Notes: generated by a model from the letters alone, not told the origin. A stretch of DNA of 64,000 nt from Minwuia thermotolerans (GCA_021604565.1 BQJF01000009.1:1-64000), one strand, 5' to 3'; shown: positions 27,328-36,213, numbered from the stretch's first letter. Program-made: numbers and translations.

Positions 27328-27356
27328 ATTAGGCCAATGTTGGGGAAAGGAGTCAA
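27328..27356 (-). promoter_or_regulatory. Candidate promoter of the metY leader
   Basis: On the minus strand TTGACT and CCTAAT are separated by 17 bases. A second TTGACA, about 45 bases closer to metY, has only a poor -10 match. Transcription would start near 27321 and give a leader of about 240 nt. Confidence 0.4.
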
Positions 27357-27428
27357 GCAAGTGCATTAGCACTGAAACACAAATTCGATGCTGCAGCGCA
27401 GCAAACCGGAAGAAGACGCAGAACGAAA

Positions 27429-27462
27429 GGTCGCCCCCGGGGAGGGGGATTCGGAGGCGACC
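27429..27462. other. Stable hairpin in the metY/DUF1192 intergenic region
   Basis: GGTCGCC and GGCGACC form a 7-bp outer stem around an inner CCC/GGG-rich hairpin. The minus-strand 3' side continues TTTCGTTCT, so it may be a weak terminator for the DUF1192 gene 110 bases upstream. The rest of the gap from 27084 to 27571 shows no open frame that I believe: only the metY leader, this hairpin and AT-rich sequence near 27530-27560. Confidence 0.45.
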
Positions 27463-27571
27463 AGTTCAGACAGGGAGGTTGAGGGGAGAACTACTCCTGC
27501 TCAGGGTTCCCAATGTATCGGGCGGAAGTTAACCAATCCCTAATGCTGCGGGAAAAAATTCCGGGAGCCTA

Positions 27572-27751
27572 CTAGCGGCTGAATACGGCATCAGCGGCAT
27601 TGCGCACGCCGTGCTTCTTCTCGATCACGGCACGCAGGGTCGTGATCTCCGCCTCCAGTTCGGTGATCCGTTCCTCCAGCTCTTCGATCGAGACATCGTC
27701 CAGATCGCGGGACTGGAAATACTTCTCCCGCGCGCGTTCCTCGTCTTCCAT
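27572..27751 (-). CDS. DUF1192 family small protein
   Basis: A 59-residue acidic protein, MEDEERAREKYFQSRDLDDV at the start, then one amphipathic coiled-coil helix (SIEELEERITELEAEITTL). This layout is the alphaproteobacterial DUF1192 family. The frame is open 12 codons further upstream, but the ATG at 27751 gives the family start. It is divergent from the quinone oxidoreductase gene. Function unknown. Confidence 0.88.
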   Translation of the reverse strand: MEDEERAREKYFQSRDLDDVSIEELEERITELEAEITTLRAVIEKKHGVRNAADAVFSR

Positions 27752-27869
27752 TGTTGCCTCCGCTTGCCACTCCGGGGCAGCAAGCATAGATCAGATGCAT
27801 GTTGATCGACAAAGGGACGCTGGCATGAATGACCGGGCGTCTTCGTGGCACAAGGTGAGGGAACAGCAC

Positions 27870-28877
27870 ATGAGCGAGACACTGCCGGCGGAAATGACGG
27901 TGATTGGCCTGGATGGATTCGGCGCACCGGAGGTGCTGAAGCCCATGAAACGCCCTGTTCCCGCACCAGGTCACGACGAGGTGCTGATCAGGGTCGAGGC
28001 GGCGGGTGTGAACCGTCCCGACGTCATGCAGCGGACGGGCGGCTATCCGCCGCCGCCGGGTGCGCCGGACTATCCGGGGCTGGAAGTTGCGGGCACCGTG
28101 GCCGCCAAAGGGGATGGGGTGCACCTGTTCAATGTGGGTGACCGCGTCATGGCGCTGGTTGCCGGTGGGGGCTATGCCGAATATTGCGTCGCGCCGGAGG
28201 GGCAGTGCCTGAACGTCCCGGCCAGCCTGGACATGGTGCATGCCGCCGCCGTGCCCGAGACCTATTTCACCGTCTGGACCAACATGTTCGAGCGCGGAAG
28301 GCTGCAGGGCGGCGAGAGTGTCCTGATCCACGGCGGGTCCAGCGGTATCGGCACGACGGCGATCCAGCTTGCGAAAGCCTTCGGGGCGCGTGTCTTCGTG
28401 ACCGCCGGTTCAGCGGAAAAGTGCGCCGCCTGTGCCGACCTGGGGGCGGAGCGCGCGATCAACTACCGCGAGGAGGACTTCGCGGAGGTCATTGGCGAAC
28501 TGACAGACGGGCAGGGGGTCAACCTGGTGCTCGACATGGTCGGCGGCGCCGACTATTTCGCGCGCAACGTGAAGTCACTGGCGGTGGAGGGACGGCTGGT
28601 GCAGATCGCCGTCCAGCAGGGGCCGAAGGTGGAACTCAATCTGCTGCATGTGATGCAGAAGCGGTTGCACATTTCCGGTTCGACCCTGCGGCCACGCCCC
28701 GTGGCGGACAAGGCTCTGATCGCTCGCGCGCTGGAGGATCATGTGCTGCCGATGCTGGCGGACGGGCGCGCGCTGCCGGTCATCGATACCGTGCTGCCGC
28801 TGGAGAAGGCATCCGAGGCGCATGCCCTGATGGAGGCCAGCAACCATGTCGGCAAGATCATGCTGACGGTCGGGTGA
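27870..28877 (+). CDS. NAD(P)H-quinone oxidoreductase (PIG3-like, zinc-free MDR family)
   Basis: A 335-residue medium-chain reductase. N-terminal GroES-like domain with VEAAGVNRPDVMQRTGGYPPPP (the NRPD/QR pattern of PIG3-type quinone reductases), then the nucleotide-binding segment LIHGGSSGIGTTAIQLAKAFG near residue 150. No structural-zinc cysteines are seen. It likely reduces quinones or enals with NADPH. The ATG at 27870 (MSETLPAEMT) follows GTGAGGGA; the open frame upstream overlaps the divergent DUF1192 gene. Confidence 0.92.
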   Translation: MSETLPAEMTVIGLDGFGAPEVLKPMKRPVPAPGHDEVLIRVEAAGVNRPDVMQRTGGYPPPPGAPDYPGLEVAGTVAAKGDGVHLFNVGDRVMALVAGGGYAEYCVAPEGQCLNVPASLDMVHAAAVPETYFTVWTNMFERGRLQGGESVLIHGGSSGIGTTAIQLAKAFGARVFVTAGSAEKCAACADLGAERAINYREEDFAEVIGELTDGQGVNLVLDMVGGADYFARNVKSLAVEGRLVQIAVQQGPKVELNLLHVMQKRLHISGSTLRPRPVADKALIARALEDHVLPMLADGRALPVIDTVLPLEKASEAHALMEASNHVGKIMLTVG

Positions 28878-29006
28878 CGCGCCCCGCTTGAATCCGGCGC
28901 GTAAAACGTCTAATTCGTGCGCATGAGCTTCATGACCGCTGATGTGCACGCAACCGGATATGTGATGCAGGCGCGGTACCCCTGACAGTCTGAACGGGAG
29001 AATACA

Positions 29007-29720
29007 GTGGCATTACCTCTGATGCCGAAGGCCACCGCCGTATGGCTGATCGACAACACGATGCTTTCATTTCGCCAGATCGCGGAATTCTGCGGCCTGC
29101 ATCCGCTGGCCATTCAGGGCATGGCGGATGGTGAGGTGGACCAGAACATCGTTGGTCTGGACCCCGTGGCCAACAGCCAGTTGACGCGCGCCGAGATCGA
29201 GCGTTGCGAGAAGGACACCAACGCCAATCTGGTGCTGCGGGAATCCGCGATCCCGATCCAGCGACAGAAGAAGGGCGCGCGTTACACGCCCGTGTCCAAG
29301 CGCCAGGACCGTCCGGCGGCCATCGCCTGGATCCTGCGCCACCACCCGGAACTGACCGACGCACAGATCCGGCGGCTGCTGGGGACGACGAAGGACACGA
29401 TCAACAAGATCCGTGAACGCACCCACTGGAACATGACCAACATCAAGCCGACCGATCCAGTGAGCCTGGGCATCTGCACCCAGACAGAGCTTGCCGCGTT
29501 GGTGTCGGAGGCTGCGGATCGTCGCCGCAAGATGGTCGCCGAGAAGCCGGACCTGATTCCGGAAACCCATGTGGAACATGCCGCCCCCTCCGCGGCAGGT
29601 CGGCTTTCCGCCGAGGCTGCGATTGCCTCCGCGGCGCTGGGTATCGGCAAGCCGAAGGAAGAGAGCGACGACGAGGACGAGCCAACCGTCGATTCCGTCT
29701 TCGGCAAGACCGAGGACTGA
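29007..29720 (+). CDS. trcR: Cell-cycle transcriptional regulator TrcR (DUF1013)
   Basis: A 237-residue protein of the DUF1013 family, restricted to alphaproteobacteria and often named TrcR. Diagnostic blocks: LMPKATAVWLIDNTMLSFRQ, FCGLHPLAIQGMADGEV, and a helix-turn-helix-like region (RPAAIAWILRHHPELTD, IRRLLGTTKDTINKIRERTH). It is thought to work with RNA polymerase at cell-cycle genes. It starts with GTG after CGGGAG. The C-terminal 60 residues are acidic and variable. Single-gene unit, followed by a palindromic intergenic repeat. Confidence 0.92.
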   Translation: MALPLMPKATAVWLIDNTMLSFRQIAEFCGLHPLAIQGMADGEVDQNIVGLDPVANSQLTRAEIERCEKDTNANLVLRESAIPIQRQKKGARYTPVSKRQDRPAAIAWILRHHPELTDAQIRRLLGTTKDTINKIRERTHWNMTNIKPTDPVSLGICTQTELAALVSEAADRRRKMVAEKPDLIPETHVEHAAPSAAGRLSAEAAIASAALGIGKPKEESDDEDEPTVDSVFGKTED

Positions 29721-29801
29721 TCTGCCTGATCGGTGGTCGCTGTTACCAGACCATTTCGATCCGGCAGGGTGATTGCACGACAGCGATTTGTTGGCTGCTG
29801 T

Positions 29802-29940
29802 CTTCCCCCCTTGCGGGGGAAGTGGCCGCGTAGCGGTCGATGGGGGGTGAAGCCGCAGGCTGCCGCACCGTGCATGAATCATCACTGTTCGGCTGCGCCG
29901 ATTCACCCCCATCCCGGCCTTCCCCCGTCGAGGGGGAAGG
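29802..29940. repeat. Intergenic composite palindromic repeat
   Basis: Two G/C-rich palindromes (CTTCCCCC..GGGGGAAG at 29802-29822, CCTTCCCCC..GGGGGAAGG at 29918-29940) flank an inner inverted repeat (ATGGGGGGTGAA at 29840 and TTCACCCCCAT at 29902). The block can fold as one cruciform. Such elements are dispersed in high copy in many alphaproteobacterial genomes. It fills the gap between trcR and the convergent glucokinase gene and could act as a bidirectional terminator. No second copy is in this window. Confidence 0.75.
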
Positions 29941-29967
29941 GGGGAGGCTACCGCTCCAACCGTCATG

Positions 29968-30858
29968 TCAGATCGGCATTCCGGCAAGTCCCTTCAGTGC
30001 GACGTCGTCGTCGGTCACCTGGCAGATGCTGACATCTCGCAGCCAATCCTGCATGGGGCCGGGCAGGTGAAAGGCTGAAACCAGCGTTGCCGTCGGCAGC
30101 AGGGGAAACAGTCGCTGCGCCAACCCGCCAACGATGATCACGCCGCCTGTCGCGCCCGTCGTCAGTGCAGCCGTTGCCGCGAAACGTGCGAACAGATGTG
30201 CATAGAGCTGCCCCAGCCGCAGCGCTGACGGCGTCGCCTGTCTCAGGAATTCGATGATCTCCGGCGCTGAGCCTGTCCCTTCCCGGAAACCCGCGATCCG
30301 ACAGAGTTGCGGCAGGCCGGTGCCCGACAGCAGGGCCTCCGCGCTGAACGGCACATCGGTTTCGAGCAGACCGCGTGTGGAAAGCAGCCCATGGCCGATC
30401 TCCGTCGCTACCGTAATCTGGTCCCCTGAGCGATCCGGCACCAGCAGGCTGCCGCCGATTCCGGTACCCACCCCGATGGTCAGAACCGGGCGCTGATGAT
30501 CCGGCAGACAGTCTCCGGCCAGCGGCACGGGATCGCAATGGCGCGTCCCCAGGGCCGCCGCCTGCAGGTCGTTCAGCAGCCGAACCTTGCCGCCGTCCGC
30601 CGGATCGCGCAGCGTCGCCAGGTCGAAATGCCAGGGGCCATTGACCAGCCGGCCTGTGCCACCACTCACCGGTCCGGCAATAGCGACCGCAACCGAAGTG
30701 ACGTTCGGGAGGCCATTTGCCGAGAGATAGGAACGCGCCGCCTCCGTGAAGCTGACATGATCGGCGGTCCGCAGCTTCCGGACGCGCGAAAGCGTGCCCT
30801 GTCCGTCGACGATGCCGAAGCGGGCGTGCGTGCCACCGATATCCGCGATCAGTCGCAT
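29968..30858 (-). CDS. glk: Glucokinase
   Basis: ATP-dependent glucose phosphorylation in the cytosol. The 296-residue product has the phosphate-1 loop MRLIADIGGTHARFGIVDG, the sugar-binding LLNDLQAAALG and TEIGHGLLS blocks, the second phosphate loop TIGVGTGIGGSLL, and GGVIIVGGLAQRL; this is the Glk (PF02685) type and not ROK. It is 15 bases downstream of otsA and is the last gene of the otsB-GH15-otsA-glk unit, where it would capture the glucose released by the GH15 enzyme. Confidence 0.92.
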   Translation of the reverse strand: MRLIADIGGTHARFGIVDGQGTLSRVRKLRTADHVSFTEAARSYLSANGLPNVTSVAVAIAGPVSGGTGRLVNGPWHFDLATLRDPADGGKVRLLNDLQAAALGTRHCDPVPLAGDCLPDHQRPVLTIGVGTGIGGSLLVPDRSGDQITVATEIGHGLLSTRGLLETDVPFSAEALLSGTGLPQLCRIAGFREGTGSAPEIIEFLRQATPSALRLGQLYAHLFARFAATAALTTGATGGVIIVGGLAQRLFPLLPTATLVSAFHLPGPMQDWLRDVSICQVTDDDVALKGLAGMPI

Positions 30859-30873
30859 CGAAGCCTTGCCTCC

Positions 30874-32265
30874 TCAGCCCGGAACCGCGCGCAGCAACTG
30901 GCTCAGGTCGTTGAGGAACCGGCTGCTCCAGCGGGAGACATCCAGATCGTGCACCACCTTCATCAGGGCCTTGTGGCGGCGTTTGCGTTCCTTCAGCGGC
31001 ATCTGCAGCGCGGTCTGCAGCGCGATGGCCGTCTGGTCGATGTTGTAGGGATTGATCAGCAGGGCCTCGTCCATGTATTCCGCTGCACCCGCAAAGCGTG
31101 AGAGGACGGGCATGCCGGGATCATCCGGGTCCTGCGCTGCCACATATTCATGCGCCACAAGGTTCATGCCGTCGCGCAGTGGCGTGATCAGCGCGGCGCG
31201 GCTGGCGCGATACAATGCAGCCAGCGTTTCGCGCGGGAACTGGCGGTTGATGTAGCGGATCGGTGTCCAGTCGAAGTCACTGAACTTGCTGTTGATCTCC
31301 CCGCTGAGGGAATCCAGGCGTTCGTGCAGGTCGACATAGGCATCGACTGCACCGCGTGAGGTTGGGGCGATCTGCATGAAGGTCATGGCGCCACGATTTT
31401 CCGGATAGAGTTCGAACAGGCGGCGCACCGACTCCATCCTCTCCGGCAGGCCCTTGGAGTAATCCATGCGGTCAACGCCAATGACCTGCGACCGGTTCAG
31501 GTTGCGCTGCCGGATGCGATTGATGATCTCCTCCGCGTTGGGGGTGCGTGCCATCGCAGTGAACCGGTCGGCATCAATGCCGATGGGGTAGGACTTGACG
31601 CGGGTGGAGCGTCCAAAGGCGGTCACATACTCGCCATCCGACTCCGTTTCGCTCTCCAGTTGCTGCACCTGCTGGATCAAGTGCAAGCGGTCGGTTTCCG
31701 TCTGGAATCCGACCACGTCGTAGGCGAACAGGGCGCGGACAAGCCAGTTCACCTCCGGCACCGCCGCCAGGATGCTGGGGGGCGGCAGGGGGATGTGCTG
31801 GAAATAGCCGATCGGGTTGCCGCAGCCGGTCGCCCGCAGTTCCGCCGCCAGCGGGATCAGGTGATAGTCATGAATCCAGATCCGGTCATCCGGCCGCAGG
31901 ATCGACGCGATCTTCATTGCGAGACGCCGGTTCACGGCGCCGTATACGCGTGAATGGTCGGTGGTGTAGTCGACCAGATCCAGACGGTAGTGAAATGCGG
32001 GCCAGAGCACCCGGTTGGCGAAACCGAGATAGTATCCCTCATGCTCCTCCGGCGTCAGCGAAGTGGTCAGCAGGGTCAGATTGCCTGACCTGTGCTCGTT
32101 CCAGCTTACGGGGTGCAGCGGGTCCTGCTCCACCCGGCCATCCCAGCCGATCCAGACACCGCCGTTGGCCTCCAGCGCCTCGCCCAGCGCCACGGCGAGG
32201 CCACCTGCGCCCGGACCGGCAGCCGGGTCCTGCACACGGTTCGAAACGACGATCAGGCGGCTCAT
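30874..32265 (-). CDS. otsA: Alpha,alpha-trehalose-phosphate synthase
   Basis: GT20 enzyme that makes trehalose-6-phosphate from UDP-glucose and glucose-6-phosphate. The 463-residue product begins MSRLIVVSNRV. It has the WIGWDGR segment, WIHDYHLIPLAAELR, IGYFQHIPLPPPS, GVDRMDYSKGLPERM and the donor-site LRDGMNLVAHEYVAAQ. The ATG overlaps the stop of the GH15 gene in an ATGA junction; the 13 extra codons upstream are rejected. All known catalytic blocks are intact. Confidence 0.96.
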   Translation of the reverse strand: MSRLIVVSNRVQDPAAGPGAGGLAVALGEALEANGGVWIGWDGRVEQDPLHPVSWNEHRSGNLTLLTTSLTPEEHEGYYLGFANRVLWPAFHYRLDLVDYTTDHSRVYGAVNRRLAMKIASILRPDDRIWIHDYHLIPLAAELRATGCGNPIGYFQHIPLPPPSILAAVPEVNWLVRALFAYDVVGFQTETDRLHLIQQVQQLESETESDGEYVTAFGRSTRVKSYPIGIDADRFTAMARTPNAEEIINRIRQRNLNRSQVIGVDRMDYSKGLPERMESVRRLFELYPENRGAMTFMQIAPTSRGAVDAYVDLHERLDSLSGEINSKFSDFDWTPIRYINRQFPRETLAALYRASRAALITPLRDGMNLVAHEYVAAQDPDDPGMPVLSRFAGAAEYMDEALLINPYNIDQTAIALQTALQMPLKERKRRHKALMKVVHDLDVSRWSSRFLNDLSQLLRAVPG

Positions 32266-34073
32266 ATCCGGGTCTCCCATCCCTTGCTCAGCAGTCGGGC
32301 GCAATTGATGATGCCGACCATCGAATAGGTCTGTGGAAAGTTACCCCAGAGTTCGCCCGTTTCCGGGTGCGTATCCTCCGACAGCAGGCCAAGCGGATTG
32401 CGCAGCGCCAGCATGGCCTCGAAGGTCTCCCGCGCCTTGTCGATCTGGCCGATCCTGGCCAGCGCCTCGATGCGCCAGAAGGCACAGATGTTGAACGATA
32501 CTTCCGGCGCGCCGAAGTCGTCCGCAGCTTCGTAGCGCCGCATGTGCGGACCATCCGTCAGCGCTTCCTCCAGCCGCTCGACGGTGGAGACGAAGCGCGG
32601 ATCCTTCGGGTCGATCAGTCCGACTTCCGCCATCAGCAGGACAGATGCGTCCAGGTCACGTCCGCCGAAACTCTCCGCGAAAGCCTGGCGTTCCTCGCTC
32701 CAGGACTCACTCAGGATCCGGTCCCGGATGATCGTCGCGCGGTCGGCCCAGAAGGTCGTCCGGTCCGGCCGCCCGATCTCGGTCGCGATCTTGGCCAGAC
32801 GGTCGCAGGCGGCCCAGCACATCAGCGCCGATGAGGTATGGACCCGCGCCCGTGTCCGCAACTCCCACATCCCCGCATCGGGCTTGTCATGGAAGTGGAA
32901 GGCCTGCTCGCCGACCTTCTCCAGCCGCTCGAAATCGTCGATGTCGGCCGGGCGCAGCAGCCGCTTGTCGAAGAAGGCCTGCGCGGCCCCCAGAACGACA
33001 TTGCCGAAGACATCGTACTGGAAGTGCTCATGCGCCTGATTGCCGACCCGTACCGGGCCCATGCCGCGATAGCCGGGAATGTCTTCGATGATCCGTTCGC
33101 TGATCTGAGCCTCCAGCCCGATGCCGTAGACAGGCTGCATGTGGCCGCCGTCGGCATCGACCACGACATTGCGCAGCCAGCGCAGGTAATCCTCCATGGT
33201 CCCCACCTCGGCCAGCGTATTGAGCGCGCGGACGACAAAGAAGGCGTCGCGCAGCCAGCAGAAGCGATAGTCCCAGTTCCGTCCCGAACCGGCTGATTCC
33301 GGGATGCTGGTCGTCAGGGCAGCGACGATGGCCCCCGTTTCCTCGAACACGCAGAGCTTCAGGGTGATGGCGGAGCGGATCACTGCTTCCTGCCATTCCA
33401 GGGGCAGGGCGAGGCGACGGGTCCAGTGCCGCCAGTAATCCGCCGTCTTTTCCTCGAACTCGGCGGCTGTTTCGGCGACACCGGACGTCAGTGTCTCGTC
33501 GGGTCCGAGGATCATGTCGAGTGGCTGGTCGAGCAGGAAAGCGGTTTCCTTCAGCACATAGTCGACCGGCGCGCTGGTGGTGAAACGCATGGTGTAATGG
33601 TCGCTGACATAGCGGATGTGATTGCTGCCGTGGGTGATGTTCGGGGCTTTCGTGCCCCAGCCGTGCGTGGGCCGCAGCCGGATGCGGATGCGGGGGGACC
33701 CGTTGATCGGCCGCAACCGGCGCACCAGGGTGAGGGGTCGGAACATGCGCCCCCGGGCGGAGAAACGCGGCGCGAAGTCGGTGATCTCCACCCCCCGGCC
33801 ACTGCCGTCGAACAGGCGCGTCCGCAGGATGGCCGTGTTGGGATCGTAGGCCTGTTCCGCACGGTCGAAGTCTTCGACATCGATGACGAAGCTGCCGTTC
33901 GGCCTGTCCTTGCCGTCGCTCAACAGGGCATGAAACACCGGTTCGCTGTCATAGCGCGGCAGGCAGCACCAGACGACCGCACCCCTGTCATCCACCAGCG
34001 CATTGAAAGCGGAATTGCCGATGACCCCGAGGTTCAGTGATGGCAGGCGGGCTGCAGCGTTCTGGCTTGTCAT
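32262..34073 (-). CDS. Glycoside hydrolase family 15 protein
   Basis: A 603-residue GH15 enzyme (bacterial glucoamylase/trehalase type), cytosolic as no signal peptide is seen. It has the N-terminal beta-sandwich (LNLGVIGNSAFNALVDDRGAVVW), then the (alpha/alpha)6 barrel with GRNWDYRFCWLRDAFF, likely acid Glu in GMWELR, and likely base Glu in TGELWGNFPQTYS. Its position between otsB and otsA, overlapping each by 4 bases, suggests trehalose or an alpha-glucan as substrate, but sequence alone cannot separate trehalase from glucoamylase. Confidence 0.93.
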   Translation of the reverse strand: MTSQNAAARLPSLNLGVIGNSAFNALVDDRGAVVWCCLPRYDSEPVFHALLSDGKDRPNGSFVIDVEDFDRAEQAYDPNTAILRTRLFDGSGRGVEITDFAPRFSARGRMFRPLTLVRRLRPINGSPRIRIRLRPTHGWGTKAPNITHGSNHIRYVSDHYTMRFTTSAPVDYVLKETAFLLDQPLDMILGPDETLTSGVAETAAEFEEKTADYWRHWTRRLALPLEWQEAVIRSAITLKLCVFEETGAIVAALTTSIPESAGSGRNWDYRFCWLRDAFFVVRALNTLAEVGTMEDYLRWLRNVVVDADGGHMQPVYGIGLEAQISERIIEDIPGYRGMGPVRVGNQAHEHFQYDVFGNVVLGAAQAFFDKRLLRPADIDDFERLEKVGEQAFHFHDKPDAGMWELRTRARVHTSSALMCWAACDRLAKIATEIGRPDRTTFWADRATIIRDRILSESWSEERQAFAESFGGRDLDASVLLMAEVGLIDPKDPRFVSTVERLEEALTDGPHMRRYEAADDFGAPEVSFNICAFWRIEALARIGQIDKARETFEAMLALRNPLGLLSEDTHPETGELWGNFPQTYSMVGIINCARLLSKGWETRI

Positions 34074-34798
34074 TGATCATCCTTCATCGTTTCAACGGCC
34101 TTCGCGAGCAGGTGACGCACTGCATCGGGGTCGGCGAGGCGGGAAGTCGCGACGGTCTCACCCTCACCGACCTTGATGGCTGAACCACCGAGTTGCAAAG
34201 CCATGGCAAAGGCATCCTCGTCGGTCCGGTCGTCGCCGATCATCAGCGGCGTGCGGTCCCGAAACGGCGCGCGTTGCATCAGACGCTGCAGCACTGCGCC
34301 CTTGTGGATGCCGGGCCGGCGCACTTCACAGACCATCTTGCCGTGGATCAGTTCCAGGTCCCGGCTTGTGGCGAGCGCGGCCTGCAGGGCATGACCGACC
34401 CGTTCTTCCGCTGCTGGCGCTGCCCGGAAATGGACGGCGATGGCCTGTCCCTTGTCCTCGATCCGCAGCGCGGGAATATCGTTGGCCAATGCGTTGCAGA
34501 GACTGCGGATTTCGGCCAGTTCCCCAGGTGTCTCCAGACACTCCAGCGCACCACCTGCCATCCGCATCTCCGCGCCGTGCACCCCACCAACAGTTGCCTT
34601 CAGGGGGGTGAGCATCCGATCGATGTCCGCAACGGTGCGACCGCTCAGGATGGCGACCGCGCCGTCCAGAGCGACTTCCAGTCGTTGCAGCAGGGGCACG
34701 AGACCCTGTGGCGGACGTGCAGCCTCCGGCGTTGCGGCCAGATCGACCAGGGTTCCGTCATAGTCCAGGAACAACGCGGTCTGTCGTCCGACGATCAT
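34070..34798 (-). CDS. otsB: Trehalose-6-phosphate phosphatase
   Basis: HAD-superfamily phosphatase of 242 residues that releases trehalose. Motif I with the nucleophile Asp is FLDYDGTLVDL (residues 9-19), motif II includes AILSGRTVADIDRML, motif III has HKGAVLQRLM-like lysine (GIHKGAVL), and motif IV is LMIGDDRTDEDAFAMA. The ATG at 34798 (MIVGRQTAL) with GGAG upstream gives the family start; a longer frame of 41 codons upstream is rejected. First gene of the trehalose operon, overlapping GH15. Confidence 0.95.
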   Translation of the reverse strand: MIVGRQTALFLDYDGTLVDLAATPEAARPPQGLVPLLQRLEVALDGAVAILSGRTVADIDRMLTPLKATVGGVHGAEMRMAGGALECLETPGELAEIRSLCNALANDIPALRIEDKGQAIAVHFRAAPAAEERVGHALQAALATSRDLELIHGKMVCEVRRPGIHKGAVLQRLMQRAPFRDRTPLMIGDDRTDEDAFAMALQLGGSAIKVGEGETVATSRLADPDAVRHLLAKAVETMKDDQ

Positions 34799-35041
34799 CT
34801 CTACTCCGGCCCGAATGCTGCTCGACCAGTCATCACGATAGGGGGGGCGGCTACATCGCGTCCACCGGATGTTTCCGATTCCGGCGCGGCGCGGAGGCGG
34901 GCAGACAAACGACCTCCCCAATGTCGGGTCTCAGGTTCTCTCGCTTGCCTTCATCTGCACAATCACTGTCTCGCACGCGTTCGCTCGTCCACATCACCGT
35001 CCTCCCCTTGTCGCCGGAACGGATCGGCGTATAAGGGAAGC

Positions 35042-36151
35042 ATGTGGGCAAGGCCGGTCACAACCGCCACGGCGGCAATCCTCATGAGCTTCCTGCTCAT
35101 CACCGCCACGGCTACGTTTGCGCAGGATGTGAAGCTGTTCCGCATCGGCACTGGATCGACCGCAGGGACCTACTATCCAATAGGTGCACTCATTGCCTCG
35201 GCCATCTCGCGACCGCCCGGCAGCGCACCCTGTGATGAGGGCGGCGCCTGTGGCGTCGACAATCTGATCGCCACCGCCGTGACCAGTCGCGGGTCGTTCG
35301 ACAATATCGAGGGGCTGGTCTCAGGACGTTTCGACTCGGCGCTTTCGCAGGCCGATATCGCTGCCTGGGCCTATCGCGGCGACCATGTCTTCACGGGCAA
35401 GAAGGCCTATCCGCAGCTCCGCGCGATTGCCAATCTGTATCCGGAGCATGTGCATCTGGTGGTGCGACGCGACCTTGGTATTCTTTCCGTGTCTGATCTG
35501 CGGGGCAAGCGGGTGGCGATCGACCGTCCCGGTTCCGGCACCCGGATCAATACGCTGTTGATCATGAACGCCTTTGGTATCGAGCCAACCGACTTCGAAG
35601 CGATCGAACTGGGGCCGGAGGCCGCGATCACCGCCCTGCTTGAGGGAGAGGTTGATGCCGCATTCTTCGTTGTCGGTTATCCGTCCGTTGCTGTCACCGA
35701 ACTTGCGGAAACCGGTCGTTTCACCATTGCCCCCATTTCCGGGGTCGCGGCAAATCAGTTGATCCTGACCAACCGCTTCTACACCGCAGGCGCCGTACCG
35801 CTGGGTGTCTATCATGGTGTCGGCACCATCCCCACGCTTCTGGTGGGCGCACAGTGGATCGTGCAGCAGGATGCCGATGAGGAACTGATCTATCAGATCA
35901 CCCGGGCGTTCTGGGCCGACAGCAACCGCGAATTGCTCAACTCCGGCCACGTCAAGGGACGCCAGATCCGGCTGCAGACTGCGCTGGACGGGCTCACCGT
36001 GCCGCTGCATCCGGGTGCGCGACGGTTCTACGAGGAAGTCGGATTGATCCAGCCGCCGCAGGTCACCGCAGAACCGGACCCCGATGCCGGACCCGTCACC
36101 GGGGAAGCTGCCGCTGACGTATCGGAGCAGGGGAAGACCGTCACTGACTGA
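35042..36151 (+). CDS. TAXI-family TRAP transporter solute-binding protein
   Basis: A 369-residue periplasmic binding protein with a signal peptide (cleavage near TATFA-QD, residue 27) and the TAXI family signature FRIGTGSTAGTYYPIGALIASAIS, then EGLVSGRFDSALSQAD and LRGKRVAIDRPGSGTR. It has a proline/acid-rich C-terminal tail. These proteins normally bring ligands (often glutamate or other small acids) to a fused DctQM permease, but no TRAP permease is in the window, so the partner is elsewhere. It is divergent from otsB over 243 bases. Confidence 0.93.
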   Translation: MWARPVTTATAAILMSFLLITATATFAQDVKLFRIGTGSTAGTYYPIGALIASAISRPPGSAPCDEGGACGVDNLIATAVTSRGSFDNIEGLVSGRFDSALSQADIAAWAYRGDHVFTGKKAYPQLRAIANLYPEHVHLVVRRDLGILSVSDLRGKRVAIDRPGSGTRINTLLIMNAFGIEPTDFEAIELGPEAAITALLEGEVDAAFFVVGYPSVAVTELAETGRFTIAPISGVAANQLILTNRFYTAGAVPLGVYHGVGTIPTLLVGAQWIVQQDADEELIYQITRAFWADSNRELLNSGHVKGRQIRLQTALDGLTVPLHPGARRFYEEVGLIQPPQVTAEPDPDAGPVTGEAAADVSEQGKTVTD

Positions 36152-36213
36152 TGACTCTTGCGGCCTGATCCGGGAGACCCCAAAGTCCCCCCGATCGTGA
36201 CTGGAGGCCCAAC

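Noticed and set aside
27160..27360. Known SAM-I or SAM-II riboswitch upstream of metY
   Set aside because: I looked for the conserved S-box core and the SAM-II CUUGCAGCC and GCUAAA elements on the minus strand and did not find them, so the leader is reported only as an attenuator-like structure.
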